Positions 28,753-39,376 are shown, counted from the stretch's first letter. The stretch is 44,817 nt of DNA from Parcubacteria group bacterium (GCA_016188835.1 JACPHB010000001.1:1-44817); one strand, 5' to 3'. Notes: generated from the sequence alone by a model not told the origin. Made by a program: numbers and translations.

Positions 28753-29597
28753 GCAAAATATTCTTTTACCCCCTTTTTTAAACTAGTGAAAGGGAATTTT
28801 CCAAAAACAGCTTGAAGCTTGGAGTTGTTAAATGACAACAGAATCGGCTGATAAACGGCGGGTTTAAATTTTATTTCTACCCTTCTGCCGCTTAATTCAA
28901 AAAGCAATTCAGCAAGTTCAAGTAAAGTTATGCCGCTGCTGGGGATTACATTATAATCACCCTCTAATTCTTCACTAATGACTTTTATCACTATCTCTAA
29001 AAGGTCATTTTGATGAACGCAATAAAACCGATGAGAACCGTCACCATAGATTTCAATCGGTTTCCCTAAAATAATATTCTGTGAGAAATTAAAAATTGGG
29101 CTGGTTATGTCGTTCTTGCCATATATTCTACCCGGCCGCAGCGTTGTAAGAGCAATACCGGACTCCTCGCAAATTCTTTTAAGAATCAATTCACCGCAGG
29201 CCTTGGCTGAAGAGTAAAAACTATCAGGATTAGTCGGACTGATCTCGGTAATTGGCGATTCACTCGTCTTTCCATATATGGAAACCGAACTGGTATAAAT
29301 AAGATGTTTAATCTTATTAAAGGAAAGAAAATTAGCTAAATTTAAGACCATTTTGATGTTACTATCAAAAATAGATACGTTGTCGCTTCTATTTCTCAAA
29401 AGCGCGGCGGCCATGATTATTGTTGTTTGTTCGTCGCAAACATCTGCCAGTTTCCGGTAAGCTTGAGTATCAAGAAGATTGATTTCGTTTATTGAAAAAC
29501 CTAAAACTTCAAACATTAATTCGCTTTGTAATTTATGATACAAATGGCTGCCAACAAAACCGGAATGTCCCAAAATAATTATTTTTTCTTTCGGCAT
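28737..29597 (-). CDS. NAD-dependent epimerase/dehydratase
   Basis: IIILGHSGFVGSHLYHKL, YTSSVSIYGKT, FYSSAKACGELILKR. Confidence 0.9.
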   Translation of the reverse strand: MPKEKIIILGHSGFVGSHLYHKLQSELMFEVLGFSINEINLLDTQAYRKLADVCDEQTTIIMAAALLRNRSDNVSIFDSNIKMVLNLANFLSFNKIKHLIYTSSVSIYGKTSESPITEISPTNPDSFYSSAKACGELILKRICEESGIALTTLRPGRIYGKNDITSPIFNFSQNIILGKPIEIYGDGSHRFYCVHQNDLLEIVIKVISEELEGDYNVIPSSGITLLELAELLFELSGRRVEIKFKPAVYQPILLSFNNSKLQAVFGKFPFTSLKKGVKEYFAPIIP

Positions 29598-29713
29598 GTT
29601 TTCCCTCTCATATTCGATTTTCAAGTTACAGTACAATGCAAAAATATAATCACGAAAACAATTTAAAGTCAATCGTTTGATTTTGTAAATAAAAAGTTTA
29701 AAATATATCTATA

Positions 29714-31540
29714 ATGTCTGATATCTTAAATTGTCTTTTGGTGAGCGTTAAAAAAATAATTACGGCTAATTTGCCGTTTGTTATTTTAATTGCGATTCTT
29801 TTTGGCTATTTTACAGTAAGGGCATTGCCGGAAAATAGATGGAACGGCTGGAAGTGCTGCTCAACGCAAGTATTATTGACTGCTCGCTACTGGGCGCGCG
29901 ACGGTTTCTTTAATCACTATATTTTGGGGCTAAATCAAGGTTACGGGAAAATAGTTCGCTATTTTGACGAACCAGAATTGCAACATCACGCTCACGGTGC
30001 AGTGGCCAGCAATTTATTGGCGCAGAAACTTTATTATACTCATTATCCCGTTTTTTATATCGCGCCGTTAGCGTTTATGATGAGATTGGGGATTGATTCA
30101 TTATTTATTTTTAAACTTTTAGCAATTGCCGCTTCTATTATCGGTTTAGTATTTTTTTATGCTTTTATAAAGTCAATATCAAATAAAATCACAGCTTTTA
30201 TCGCGGCGTTTTATTTCGCGCTGTCGCCCGTTTTTACCGGTAATGCCGACATTTTAGAATATTTGCCGCTGGAAGACGCCCTGGTTTTTTCAATAATGTT
30301 TTTAAGTATTTTCTTTTTAAACCGTTTAAATTTGAAAAATTTTGATTATTATAAAACATACTTAATGGCCATTTGGGTCGCGAGTTTCTTATTATCCCTC
30401 GTATCGTACAATTCAACAATTTTTATATTTACTTGGCTTATAGGGTTAACAGCAATTTACTTTTGGCGTGAAAAGCTTTTTCATAAAAAAATTACTTTTG
30501 TTTTTTTAATTGCTCTTTGGGCTTCGGCTCCGATTTTAGGGATTGCCATTCATTTAATTCAAAATGTCGCTTATCTTGGCTGGTCCGATATGTGGCTTGA
30601 TATTTACGGAACATACATAAGCGCCGGAAACAGCGTTAAACTTGATTTTATAACTCGAATTGAAGGTATGATCAGACCGTTTTTTTCCATGGCCGGCATC
30701 TACAATTTTTATACCTTAATTGCGCCCTATGGTCTTTCAAAAATCAAACAGATTTTTTTACCAAACAGTATTCCGCTTATATATATATTTTCGTTCCTGA
30801 TTATTTTTACAATAGCAATAATTATTAAAATTAGAAAAAAACTGAATGGTTTATATTGGCCGCCTTTAAGTATAACGCTTTTGCTTTTAGTGGCGCCGCT
30901 AAGCCAAACGTTTTTTCTCCCGTTTGTGGGTTATAGAGATTATATGGGGAGGTTGGCTGCGCCATTTGTGGGTGTCGTTATCGGAAGCGTCGCTTATAAT
31001 ATTTTTTTAATTTTGAAAAAGCGAAACTATTTAACTTTGACTAAAAGATTTTTTCTTTTTTTCGCGTTTTTCATAATAGGGCTACTTTTCGCAATTCAAA
31101 TAACGCTTTCTTTTATCCAACCCCTGCCAACCTCGCTGTCAAATTCAGAAATTCGCTTTACTCAATACGTAAAAAATATTACTGCGGGAGAAAAAGCAGT
31201 TTTTATGATTGATAAAAGAGACATATCTGTAGATGATAAAGAATTGGAAATGAGAAAAGCGTATATCAGCTCTTTCAATTATTTTATTAAGGATTATTTG
31301 ATCTGGGCTTATTATCTTGATATGCCGCTCTTAAACTTTATAAAAACGAGCTATCTTGTAAAAGACCTGTTATTTTTAGAAAAACGCGCCGAATTTCCAT
31401 TCACTGCCATTGTTACTTCTGACAGTAAAGTTTTAATTGATGAAATTTATCAAAAATTGCGCGCAAATCAACTGCTGTTAAAACCCGTTGAGATGGTTGA
31501 AAACAGGTATCTTTTTATTGTTTCTCCGTCAATTCCTTAA
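29714..31540 (+). CDS. Multi-TM GT-C-like hypothetical protein
   Basis: 608 aa with about 10 or more TM segments in a glycan locus. Confidence 0.65.
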   Translation: MSDILNCLLVSVKKIITANLPFVILIAILFGYFTVRALPENRWNGWKCCSTQVLLTARYWARDGFFNHYILGLNQGYGKIVRYFDEPELQHHAHGAVASNLLAQKLYYTHYPVFYIAPLAFMMRLGIDSLFIFKLLAIAASIIGLVFFYAFIKSISNKITAFIAAFYFALSPVFTGNADILEYLPLEDALVFSIMFLSIFFLNRLNLKNFDYYKTYLMAIWVASFLLSLVSYNSTIFIFTWLIGLTAIYFWREKLFHKKITFVFLIALWASAPILGIAIHLIQNVAYLGWSDMWLDIYGTYISAGNSVKLDFITRIEGMIRPFFSMAGIYNFYTLIAPYGLSKIKQIFLPNSIPLIYIFSFLIIFTIAIIIKIRKKLNGLYWPPLSITLLLLVAPLSQTFFLPFVGYRDYMGRLAAPFVGVVIGSVAYNIFLILKKRNYLTLTKRFFLFFAFFIIGLLFAIQITLSFIQPLPTSLSNSEIRFTQYVKNITAGEKAVFMIDKRDISVDDKELEMRKAYISSFNYFIKDYLIWAYYLDMPLLNFIKTSYLVKDLLFLEKRAEFPFTAIVTSDSKVLIDEIYQKLRANQLLLKPVEMVENRYLFIVSPSIP

Positions 31541-31544
31541 TATC

Positions 31545-32693
31545 ATGAATGATTTAACTAAAAAAACTTTTATATTGGGGATTGCCGCGTTGGTGATTTT
31601 AAGATTCTTAATTGTTTTTTTGTTGATGAACAATATTCCTTTTACCGATATGCGGGATAACGGCTTTCGGCCGAATTTTGGCGGTTCTTACTTCCCCGAT
31701 GAAGTTCATTATTTTGAACTGGCCGATTCATTTGCCAAATTTTCTCCGGTCGCGAATGTCGCTAATATCGGCTATCCATTATTTTTAGCGCCGATTATTT
31801 ATTTTACCGGAGCCGCGGGGCCGGAAGATATTGCCAAAATTGTTTTTATAATCCAAGCATTTGTGTTTTTTAGCTTGGCGATAATTTTGGTCGCGCTGAT
31901 AAGTTTTGAAATTTTAAAAAACAGAAAATTGGCGATTTTAGCCGCCGCGTTATTCACCATTTATCCCTATTTTCTTTTTTTCATTCTTAAACTGGCAAAT
32001 TTTCCTCGCGCCATTCCGGCTTTTCATTACCAAATGTGGATTAATATCGGCGCCGATTATTTGTCGGCCGTTTTGCTTTACTTCGGGTTTTATATTTTTA
32101 TAAAAAAATATAATTCCAATGGTTTGAATTTGTTTTTCGCTTCCATAATAGGAAATATAATCGCGGCGGCGGCGCTAGTGCGAGTCGCTAATATTTTATA
32201 TCTGCCGCTGATTTTTTTGATTTTAATATTACTAAAAAAATACCGAGAATCAATAGGTTTTGGGCTCGCCGCATTTTTGGTTTACTTGCCGCAGTGGATT
32301 TATAATTTTTATTTTTTCGGCTCGCCACTTACCTACGGCTATCGTATAAAAGAATTAAGCGGCCATGGCCTTGAAACTAAAATTTTTGGCGGCTGGTTTT
32401 CTTTTGATAATATTGTTATATTCTTTGAAAGAATATGGTTAAATTTACCGGCACTTATATGGATTTTACCGATTTTGGTTATTATTTTAATATTTGGGTT
32501 TTGGAAAACGTTTAAGCAAGAAAAAACCCTAGCTTTAGTTTTGGGATTTTGGACTTTATTAAATATTGGGTTTTATATATTTTTTGTTGACGCGCAAAGC
32601 CAGTTGCGTTACTTTATTCCCGCGATTCCACCACTAATTATTTTATCAATATCCGGAATTATTAAAATTTATGCCTTTCGTAGATTTTTATAA
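31545..32693 (+). CDS. GT39-like membrane glycosyltransferase
   Basis: SYFPDEVHYFELADSFAKF...NIGYPLFLAPIIYF; multi-TM; Met start follows previous stop. Confidence 0.75.
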   Translation: MNDLTKKTFILGIAALVILRFLIVFLLMNNIPFTDMRDNGFRPNFGGSYFPDEVHYFELADSFAKFSPVANVANIGYPLFLAPIIYFTGAAGPEDIAKIVFIIQAFVFFSLAIILVALISFEILKNRKLAILAAALFTIYPYFLFFILKLANFPRAIPAFHYQMWINIGADYLSAVLLYFGFYIFIKKYNSNGLNLFFASIIGNIIAAAALVRVANILYLPLIFLILILLKKYRESIGFGLAAFLVYLPQWIYNFYFFGSPLTYGYRIKELSGHGLETKIFGGWFSFDNIVIFFERIWLNLPALIWILPILVIILIFGFWKTFKQEKTLALVLGFWTLLNIGFYIFFVDAQSQLRYFIPAIPPLIILSISGIIKIYAFRRFL

Positions 32694-33426
32694 AAAACTT
32701 TTTAATAAAGAAGATTTCAAATTAAAAGAGAGAATATTTAAAAATTCTTCTCTTGATTTAGTTTCAACTCAAAAAATCTGGGGAAAATATTTCCGGTTTG
32801 TTCCGGTGAAATTAGCTTTGCCTCTAAAAAAATATAATCTTAACAGTAAAAAAGTTTTGGATATTGGCTCGGCTTGGGGAGAATTTCTAATTCATTTTGG
32901 GCTCAGCTCAAAGGGCATTGAAGTTATGCCCGAATCGGTAAAATTTTCCCGCGCGATCGAGCTTAATGTTGATGAATATAATTTTGAAGATGAATGGCGC
33001 GAAGAAGGCGAATCTTTTGATGCCATTTGGTGTTCTAATGTTATGGAACACGTTGTGGCTCCGCACCTATTACTAAGACGCTTTCATGAAACTCTAAAAT
33101 TGGATGGCCTTATATTCATCCGCGTGCCGACTATTCCTTCAAACTGGCTTTATCTTAAATTGAATCGGCTGCTTCTGGGTTTTCTTGGTTACGAAGCGGT
33201 TCAGCATATAAACGCTTTTACGCGAAGGACTATTGAATTCACGGTTGAACGCGCCGGTTTTAAAGTAATTGAATCAAATATATTTTTCCCCCAAAACCAA
33301 ATTCTTAATAAAATTCTAAATCCGTTTTTAAAAGACGCGATTTCTTTCATTACCATCGTGGCGAAAAAAACGCCTTTTAAATATCATGAAAAAAGGCCAG
33401 ATGTTCATAATCCGAATTGGCTTTAG
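32671..33426 (+). CDS. SAM-dependent methyltransferase
   Basis: KVLDIGSAWGEFLIHFG...FDAIWCSNVMEHVVAPHLLLRRFHETLKLDGLIFIRVPT. Confidence 0.85.
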   Translation: MPFVDFYKKLFNKEDFKLKERIFKNSSLDLVSTQKIWGKYFRFVPVKLALPLKKYNLNSKKVLDIGSAWGEFLIHFGLSSKGIEVMPESVKFSRAIELNVDEYNFEDEWREEGESFDAIWCSNVMEHVVAPHLLLRRFHETLKLDGLIFIRVPTIPSNWLYLKLNRLLLGFLGYEAVQHINAFTRRTIEFTVERAGFKVIESNIFFPQNQILNKILNPFLKDAISFITIVAKKTPFKYHEKRPDVHNPNWL

Positions 33427-33435
33427 TACAAAATT

Positions 33436-33464
33436 AAAATCCCGATGTAATTCGGGATTTTTTT
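33436..33464. terminator. Terminator between convergent genes
   Basis: AAAATCCCGATGTAATTCGGGATTTTTTT. Confidence 0.75.
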
Positions 33465-34203
33465 ATGATAACCATTTTTTAAAATCAGTAAGGAATTGTT
33501 CAACGACTTCTTCAGTTTTGAAGTGCGTAGCCATTTGAGGGAAAAACTTCGGCGGAACGGTTACGATATGCGCTCCGGCAAGGCCGGCATCGCGAATATC
33601 GGTCGCTTTACGAATACTTCCGGCGATAATTTCAACATTGGGATAGCTTTTATCAAGAAGGGCGCGAGTCATACCGACGACTTTTGCTGGATCGGCATCC
33701 AGAGCATCCAATATGCCCTCGTCTTTAGCTTGTTTGAAACCATGAAATCCATACATGGATGTATCGTTCAAAATATCCCTGATTCTTCCCCAGAAAAGGG
33801 AAACATAGCGCGCTCCGCTCGACGCGGCCATAATTGCCTGATTGACGCTCATACAGCAGGTACAATTTACGGAAAAACCATCTTCTTTCAATTTTCTGAT
33901 AACCTCTAGTTCCTCTAAACCAATCTGTACCTTAATTGAAAGCTGTTCGTAATTTAATATATCGCGGAAATGATTGGCTTGTCGGATAATTTCATCTAAA
34001 TTACGGGAAAACACTTCCACAGAAAGATGAATGCCATTTTTGTGGGTTTTGATAAGTTCCACAATTTGGCCGATATGCAATTCAAAATTACCTTTCGGTT
34101 CCTTAGCTAAAAGCGAAGGATTTGTGGTAATTCCTTGAATAAATCCTTTTTTTAAAGCCGATTCTATATCTGTTAAGTTGGCGGTGTCGGCGAATAATTT
34201 CAT
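33463..34203 (-). CDS. Transaldolase / fructose-6-phosphate aldolase-like
   Basis: MKLFADTANLTDIESAL..GITTNPSLLAKE, LSIKVQI, ARYVSLFWGRIRD, IIAGSIRKATDIRDAGLAGAHIVTVPPKFF. Confidence 0.9.
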   Translation of the reverse strand: MKLFADTANLTDIESALKKGFIQGITTNPSLLAKEPKGNFELHIGQIVELIKTHKNGIHLSVEVFSRNLDEIIRQANHFRDILNYEQLSIKVQIGLEELEVIRKLKEDGFSVNCTCCMSVNQAIMAASSGARYVSLFWGRIRDILNDTSMYGFHGFKQAKDEGILDALDADPAKVVGMTRALLDKSYPNVEIIAGSIRKATDIRDAGLAGAHIVTVPPKFFPQMATHFKTEEVVEQFLTDFKKWLS

Positions 34204-35234
34204 CGCAAGCTCCTTTTCGGCTCTTCCTGTTCTTGATAAATTTTTTCTATAACGCTTAAAGCGTTAAGCGCGTCGCTACCGCTGGGGCCGTATTCTTTTT
34301 CGTATTTTATTGATGCAATGAATTTATTACCCCACAGAGAAAAGAGAGAAATATCAGGGTCTTCAAAGCCATTTTGCGGCGGGAAATAAAGAATTTTCTC
34401 TTTATCCAAATTGCCGGTGTCTGTGTGTCGATTGCTATAACGCAGGGTTTCAATTCCGTAATTTCCACCCAATCCTTCTGTAGTGATAAAACCATGTTCC
34501 CCGTAAATTTCCCAAAGAAATTTTTTCTGCCATTGCGTAGAGCTGGCATGAAGCGAAACCGTGGCTCCCGATCTACTTTGCAGAGTTATGAAAGCATTAT
34601 CTTCCAAGTTTTGCGACCAATAATTTCTGACTAAAGTTCCATGGATTTTTTCAAATGAATTTTTCAAAAACCAAAAAGCTAAATCAATTAAGTGAACCCC
34701 TTGGTCCAAAAGTTCTCCGCCTCCGGCCAGTTCCGGTTTATTTCGCCATTCGTTTTCATAACCGATACGTCCGCCATGGCCGTAAACACCTCTAATAAAG
34801 TGAATCTTACCTATAGCGCCGCACGAAACCAACCGCTTAGCTCGCGCTAAAGCCGGATGGAAACGATGGTTGAATCCGACCGTGTAAACAAGATGATTGT
34901 TTTTTGCCAGGCGGATATTTTCTTTTACCTCTTTTGTATTTATCCCGGCCGGTTTTTCACAAAGAACATGCTTGCCGTTTTGAAGGGCTAATTTTGTAAT
35001 CGGCGCCAAAAAGATATTTGGCGTTGCCACTACCACAGCATCAATTTCCGGCGATGACAGCGCTTTTAAATCCGAATCAAAATTACATTTCCAATATTCT
35101 TTAACTTCCTTAAGTTTTTTTTCGTCAGTGTCTATTATCAGATTTAAGCTGGATTCATGACAATCGTTGGCGATTTTAGCCCAACGCCGACCCATGCCGC
35201 CAAAGCCCACAATCGCGACTTTTATTTTCGGCAT
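34200..35234 (-). CDS. Gfo/Idh/MocA-family oxidoreductase
   Basis: VAIVGFGGMGRRWAKIA, VLCEKPAGINTKEVKENIRLA, VGFNHRFHPALARAKRLV, GGGELLDQGVHLIDLAFWFL. Confidence 0.93.
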   Translation of the reverse strand: MPKIKVAIVGFGGMGRRWAKIANDCHESSLNLIIDTDEKKLKEVKEYWKCNFDSDLKALSSPEIDAVVVATPNIFLAPITKLALQNGKHVLCEKPAGINTKEVKENIRLAKNNHLVYTVGFNHRFHPALARAKRLVSCGAIGKIHFIRGVYGHGGRIGYENEWRNKPELAGGGELLDQGVHLIDLAFWFLKNSFEKIHGTLVRNYWSQNLEDNAFITLQSRSGATVSLHASSTQWQKKFLWEIYGEHGFITTEGLGGNYGIETLRYSNRHTDTGNLDKEKILYFPPQNGFEDPDISLFSLWGNKFIASIKYEKEYGPSGSDALNALSVIEKIYQEQEEPKRSLR

Positions 35235-35235
35235 T

Positions 35236-36066
35236 CTACAACTCTCCCTTCACTCTTCGCAAAGTAAAAACATTGGGTTCGCTCATGATTAAATCCAAAT
35301 TTTCAGGTATCTTAGACCAATTGTCCCAATTGGCGCTTAAAAATTTTCCGCTCAAGCCATTAGATTTATCGGAGGCCAAAAATAACGCCAGTTCCACCGA
35401 TTTTTGAATGTCGCCTGTTGCCGGAGGAGCGTTTTTGGATTCCAAAAATGTTTTGGAAAAAAACATATCGGCAAAAAGTTTTGTGTGTACTGGTCCCGGA
35501 GCGATTACATTTATGTCTATCCCAAATGGTTTAACTTCTTTAGCCACTGTTTCCGTTAAGCGAACGATCGCCACTTTGGATGCGCTGTAAGCCGAAAATC
35601 CTTCCAGGCCGTCGCCGCCGCCGGAAAAGTTGATAATCTTACCGGATTTGTTTTCTCGCATTTGAAGAATGGTGTATTTCATCATCAAGAAAGTCCCGAA
35701 AACGTTGGTTTCAAAAACCTTCTTCCATTCCAAAAATTCTGATTCAAATATCGGCGCGTAGGGCTCGGCAATGCCGGCGGTATTTACCAAAATATCAATT
35801 TTTCCGTTTTTTCGGTTGCCAATAAAATCAAATGCTTCTCTAACCTGTCCTTCTTGGCTTATGTCGCAAAGCAAGGCAATAATTTTATTGGAGCATTTTC
35901 GGTTTCTCATTTCACTAATTAATTGAGATAAATCATCACTATTATATCGGGCAATAGCAATAATATCTGCTCCTTCTTCAAAAAATCTTTTGGCGATGGC
36001 TCTGCCAATACCCCGGCTGGCGCCGGCAATTATTGCCGTTTTGCCTTCAAGCATCATGGTTTTCAT
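35236..36066 (-). CDS. Short-chain dehydrogenase/reductase
   Basis: GKTAIIAGASRGIGRAIAKRF, LVNTAGIAEPY, FSAYSASKVAIVRLTETVAKEV, NVIAPGPVHT. Confidence 0.93.
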   Translation of the reverse strand: MKTMMLEGKTAIIAGASRGIGRAIAKRFFEEGADIIAIARYNSDDLSQLISEMRNRKCSNKIIALLCDISQEGQVREAFDFIGNRKNGKIDILVNTAGIAEPYAPIFESEFLEWKKVFETNVFGTFLMMKYTILQMRENKSGKIINFSGGGDGLEGFSAYSASKVAIVRLTETVAKEVKPFGIDINVIAPGPVHTKLFADMFFSKTFLESKNAPPATGDIQKSVELALFLASDKSNGLSGKFLSANWDNWSKIPENLDLIMSEPNVFTLRRVKGEL

Positions 36067-36132
36067 CTCCGTATTCTTTTTTAAAGAACAAAAATATGCT
36101 TAAAATAATGATAGTATTTAAAGATTTTGTCA

Positions 36133-36164
36133 ACCCCGCCCTTGAGAAATCTCAAGGGCGGGGT
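36133..36164. terminator. Strong 14-bp GC-rich hairpin upstream of the SDR
   Basis: ACCCCGCCCTTGAG-AAAT-CTCAAGGGCGGGGT. Confidence 0.6.
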
Positions 36165-36192
36165 CAATAAAAAAATAAAACCCATTACGGGT

Positions 36193-37239
36193 TTATTTAA
36201 AAAGCGTTTTGGCAAAATTCAGGAATGCCTCAATGGTTACCGGTTTGCGGTTGCAGACGATGTCAATCGCAATGCCTCCGGCAACATTTCCGAAAAATCC
36301 GACTATTGCCGGATTAACTCCTAAAAATGCTTGCGGCGCGCTCCAGGCAAAGTAAGCGTCGCCGGCTCCGACTCGGTCAAGAGCTTTAGTATTGAACACG
36401 GGAACCTTGTAAAAATTTTTGCCGTCATAAGACAGTGAACCGTCTGGCCCCAAGGTAACCGTAACAAGTTTTGAATTCATTTTGCTCCAAACCAGAGGAA
36501 TTAATTCTTTGATAGGAGTAAATTTTTGGCCGGCAGCTAACCTTAATTCCGGATCTGATTCCGAAATATAATCGGCTTTTTTGTATTTGGTAACAAGATT
36601 AAAACCGAGATTAACGCTGTTTGTTTGGACGTTTAAAGCCAAAAATTTGGAATTATCGACAACTTTTTCAATTATGGCTGGAGTCATTAAGCCGAAACCG
36701 TAATCCATGACAATAACCAAATCGTGCGCCGGCAAAAGCGAATCAAGAGATTCGCCGATTAGAGTTTCAACGTTCGCTGGAATCGGCTTATCATTAATTT
36801 CATAAATCCCGAAAAATTTTTCAAGAAACGCTTTTCTAACGATTCTTTTATTTACTACTGTCACCGCATCTTCGCGCCTGAAAAAAACCGGTTTAACTTT
36901 CGGGAGTAATTGGCTCTTGATAAAGGCCTCATTTTCCGGTCCCGCGCCAAGTACCGTAAGCATAGTAACGTTATCGCAAAAACTGCTAAGATGATTGGCC
37001 ACTGCGATTACGCCGCCGGCAAATCTTTCAGTTGAAAGATATTTAACCCTAAGAATTGCTTCTTTAAGCGAACGGCCGATAAGGTCGCAATACATGTATT
37101 CGTCAATTATTGTGTCGCCAATGAGCAAAATTTTTAAATTTTTCGCTCTTTTCAAACTTGCCGAAATTTCGGCAAATGAATTGTTTTTCTTAAATTGTTC
37201 AAGCCATTTTTCGGTTCCATTGTTAATCATTGACATCAT
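36193..37239 (-). CDS. PfkB-family carbohydrate kinase (HldE/RfaE kinase-domain-like)
   Basis: ILLIGDTIIDEYMYCDLIGRSLKEAILRVKY, FAGGVIAVANHLSSF, ALDRVGAGDAYFAWSAPQAF. Confidence 0.85.
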   Translation of the reverse strand: MMSMINNGTEKWLEQFKKNNSFAEISASLKRAKNLKILLIGDTIIDEYMYCDLIGRSLKEAILRVKYLSTERFAGGVIAVANHLSSFCDNVTMLTVLGAGPENEAFIKSQLLPKVKPVFFRREDAVTVVNKRIVRKAFLEKFFGIYEINDKPIPANVETLIGESLDSLLPAHDLVIVMDYGFGLMTPAIIEKVVDNSKFLALNVQTNSVNLGFNLVTKYKKADYISESDPELRLAAGQKFTPIKELIPLVWSKMNSKLVTVTLGPDGSLSYDGKNFYKVPVFNTKALDRVGAGDAYFAWSAPQAFLGVNPAIVGFFGNVAGGIAIDIVCNRKPVTIEAFLNFAKTLFK

Positions 37240-37865
37240 AAATTCCCTCTATCTTTTTTATGAGTAATGCCCAGAGATTCCCATTTCATTTCTTTTGATT
37301 TTAACAGAGGATGGGAAACGATAAGATGCCACAACAGCGCTTGGAATGATTCGGTATGCACCGTTACCATCAAGGAATTCATCATAGGAATAATAATGCA
37401 GGCATCGGCTTTTCTCGCGGTATAACCGCTGCTTTTTCCAACAATGCCCATAACGGTGGCGCCGATTTCTTTGGCGCAGTCAATTGCCCGCACGAGCGGC
37501 ATGCTGATTTTGTTTTCTTCGTCTCCGCCGCCAACAGAAAATATTAATAAAGCATCGTTTTTATTTAACCGGCTGACTTTCAGCCACTGCGAAAAAACCA
37601 TTTCCCAGCCCTCGTCGTTAATTCTCGCGGTAAGTTCGCTGACGTTGTCGGTTGGCGCGTAGGCCTCAATTTCCGCTATTTTTCTAAAATCGTTAACCGC
37701 ATGAGATGCATGTCCGGCGCCTCCGCCTACGCCTAAAATAAAAAGCCGGCCATGGCGCTGTTTCAAAGCAATTAATCGCTTAATCACTTCTTTAATTGAA
37801 TATATGTTTAACAGGGTTAATATGGCCTGGGCCTCATTTAAATATTGCGCGATATATTTTTCCAA
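37236..37865 (-). CDS. SIS-domain sugar isomerase (phosphoheptose isomerase/GmhA-like)
   Basis: GRLFILGVGGGAGHASHAVNDFRK, DALLIFSVGGGDEENKIS, GATVMGIVGKSSGYTARKADACIIIP; probable TTG start after AAAAGGAG. Confidence 0.85.
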   Translation of the reverse strand: MEKYIAQYLNEAQAILTLLNIYSIKEVIKRLIALKQRHGRLFILGVGGGAGHASHAVNDFRKIAEIEAYAPTDNVSELTARINDEGWEMVFSQWLKVSRLNKNDALLIFSVGGGDEENKISMPLVRAIDCAKEIGATVMGIVGKSSGYTARKADACIIIPMMNSLMVTVHTESFQALLWHLIVSHPLLKSKEMKWESLGITHKKDRGNL

Positions 37866-37993
37866 GGCACAGCTCCTTTTTAAATTGTCAAAGAATAAAT
37901 TAAATTATATTAAGATAAACGCTAAAATAAAAATTATTTTATGTCAATAAAAATAGATTGACCTTAAGCCATATTTATTCAATAATAATAGAT

Positions 37994-39376
37994 ATGGAAA
38001 ATAGCAATAAATTGTCTTCTCGCAAGAAATTTTGGTTTCTTTATTTTTTAATGTTAGTGTTAGAACTCGCGGTCGCCGGCATCATCTTTGCAAAATTCGG
38101 ATTTGATTTTTACCAAGGCGGCGATTCGCCGGGTTATATGCTTTTGGCCAAAAATTTAGTTGAGCGCGGCGCTTTTTCTTTAAGTGACGCTTCGCCTTAT
38201 ATTTCGTCTAATATCAGAACTCCGGGCTATCCATTATTTTTAGCTTTAATTTATTTAATTTTTCACTCGTTTATTCCGGCAATGTTTTTTGGCGCCCTAA
38301 TTTCGGCTTTTGCCGCTCCGCTGATTTATGTAATCGCCAAAGAAGTTTTTGAAGAAAAAATCGCTTTTGTTGCCGCTATTTTAACGGCTATTGAACCAAT
38401 GGGATTATTTTTGGGCGTTTCTATCGTTACCGAAGGTATTTTCACCCCAGTTTTACTTTTAGCGGTTTATTTTTTTATAGGATACCTTAAATATGATAAC
38501 CCCAAGAATCTTTGGATATCCGGTTTTCTTTTTGGCTTAGCGACTTTAATCAGGCCGATAATGTTTTATTTTTGGCCGCTTGCTATTCCGTTTATTATTT
38601 ATAAGGTTTACAAAGAGAAAAATTCTTGGAGCCGGGCGGTAAAAAAAAGTTTTATATTTGCTTTTGCTTTCTTTATTATTCTAAGCCCATGGCTTATCCG
38701 AAATAAAATATCGGTAGGGAGCTGGCAAATAGCCGGCTTGCAGGGTTATGTTTTTTTTATTGATCACTATGGAGCGGTTTTAAGATACTTGGGCGAAGCC
38801 GGGCCGCTTTCTGACGTACAGGCCAGGGCCTTTGCTATTGCGGGACCGGATAAAATTTTTACTCCTGAAGGTTCTGATATTTTGTTTAAATCGGCGGTTT
38901 CCGGCATAAAGGAACACAAGTTTGTTTACGCCAACGTTTACGCAAGGTCGCTGATTTCATTTTTTGTCGCTAACGGCTATAAATCTTTTTTTATTGACAT
39001 TTTAGGTATTCCCGCCAAAGCTTCTTTTGTTCCATTTGAACTTTTTTTAAGATTTGACTATAAATCAATATTTAAAACAATGGCAGGTATGGATTTTACA
39101 GGTATTATGATTTATTTTGGGAGCAAAATTTTCTGGATTGCAGCTTCGGGATCGTTTTTTATCTCTTTTATTTATTTATTGATCAAAAAGAACTTTAAAA
39201 CGATTAGAGTGGAAATCATTTTTATCGCGGCTGTAATAATTTACTTCGCGCTGATAACGGGGCCAACGGCAGTTGGTGGCGGCCGGACCAAGGCGCCAAT
39301 AAACGGACTAATTTTCATTTTTACCACGTTCGGATTTTATAAAATTTTAGATTTTTTCAGAAAAAAGACAATATGA
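37994..39376 (+). CDS. GT39/PMT-like membrane glycosyltransferase
   Basis: QGGDSPGYMLLAKNLVERGAF, SSNIRTPGYPLFLALIYLIFHSFIPAMFFG, LSPWLIRNKISVGSW. Confidence 0.85.
   Translation: MENSNKLSSRKKFWFLYFLMLVLELAVAGIIFAKFGFDFYQGGDSPGYMLLAKNLVERGAFSLSDASPYISSNIRTPGYPLFLALIYLIFHSFIPAMFFGALISAFAAPLIYVIAKEVFEEKIAFVAAILTAIEPMGLFLGVSIVTEGIFTPVLLLAVYFFIGYLKYDNPKNLWISGFLFGLATLIRPIMFYFWPLAIPFIIYKVYKEKNSWSRAVKKSFIFAFAFFIILSPWLIRNKISVGSWQIAGLQGYVFFIDHYGAVLRYLGEAGPLSDVQARAFAIAGPDKIFTPEGSDILFKSAVSGIKEHKFVYANVYARSLISFFVANGYKSFFIDILGIPAKASFVPFELFLRFDYKSIFKTMAGMDFTGIMIYFGSKIFWIAASGSFFISFIYLLIKKNFKTIRVEIIFIAAVIIYFALITGPTAVGGGRTKAPINGLIFIFTTFGFYKILDFFRKKTI

Noticed and set aside
33496-33909. Plus-strand 137 aa ORF antisense to transaldolase
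   Set aside because: Antisense to a clearly conserved transaldolase; composition-driven shadow ORF.
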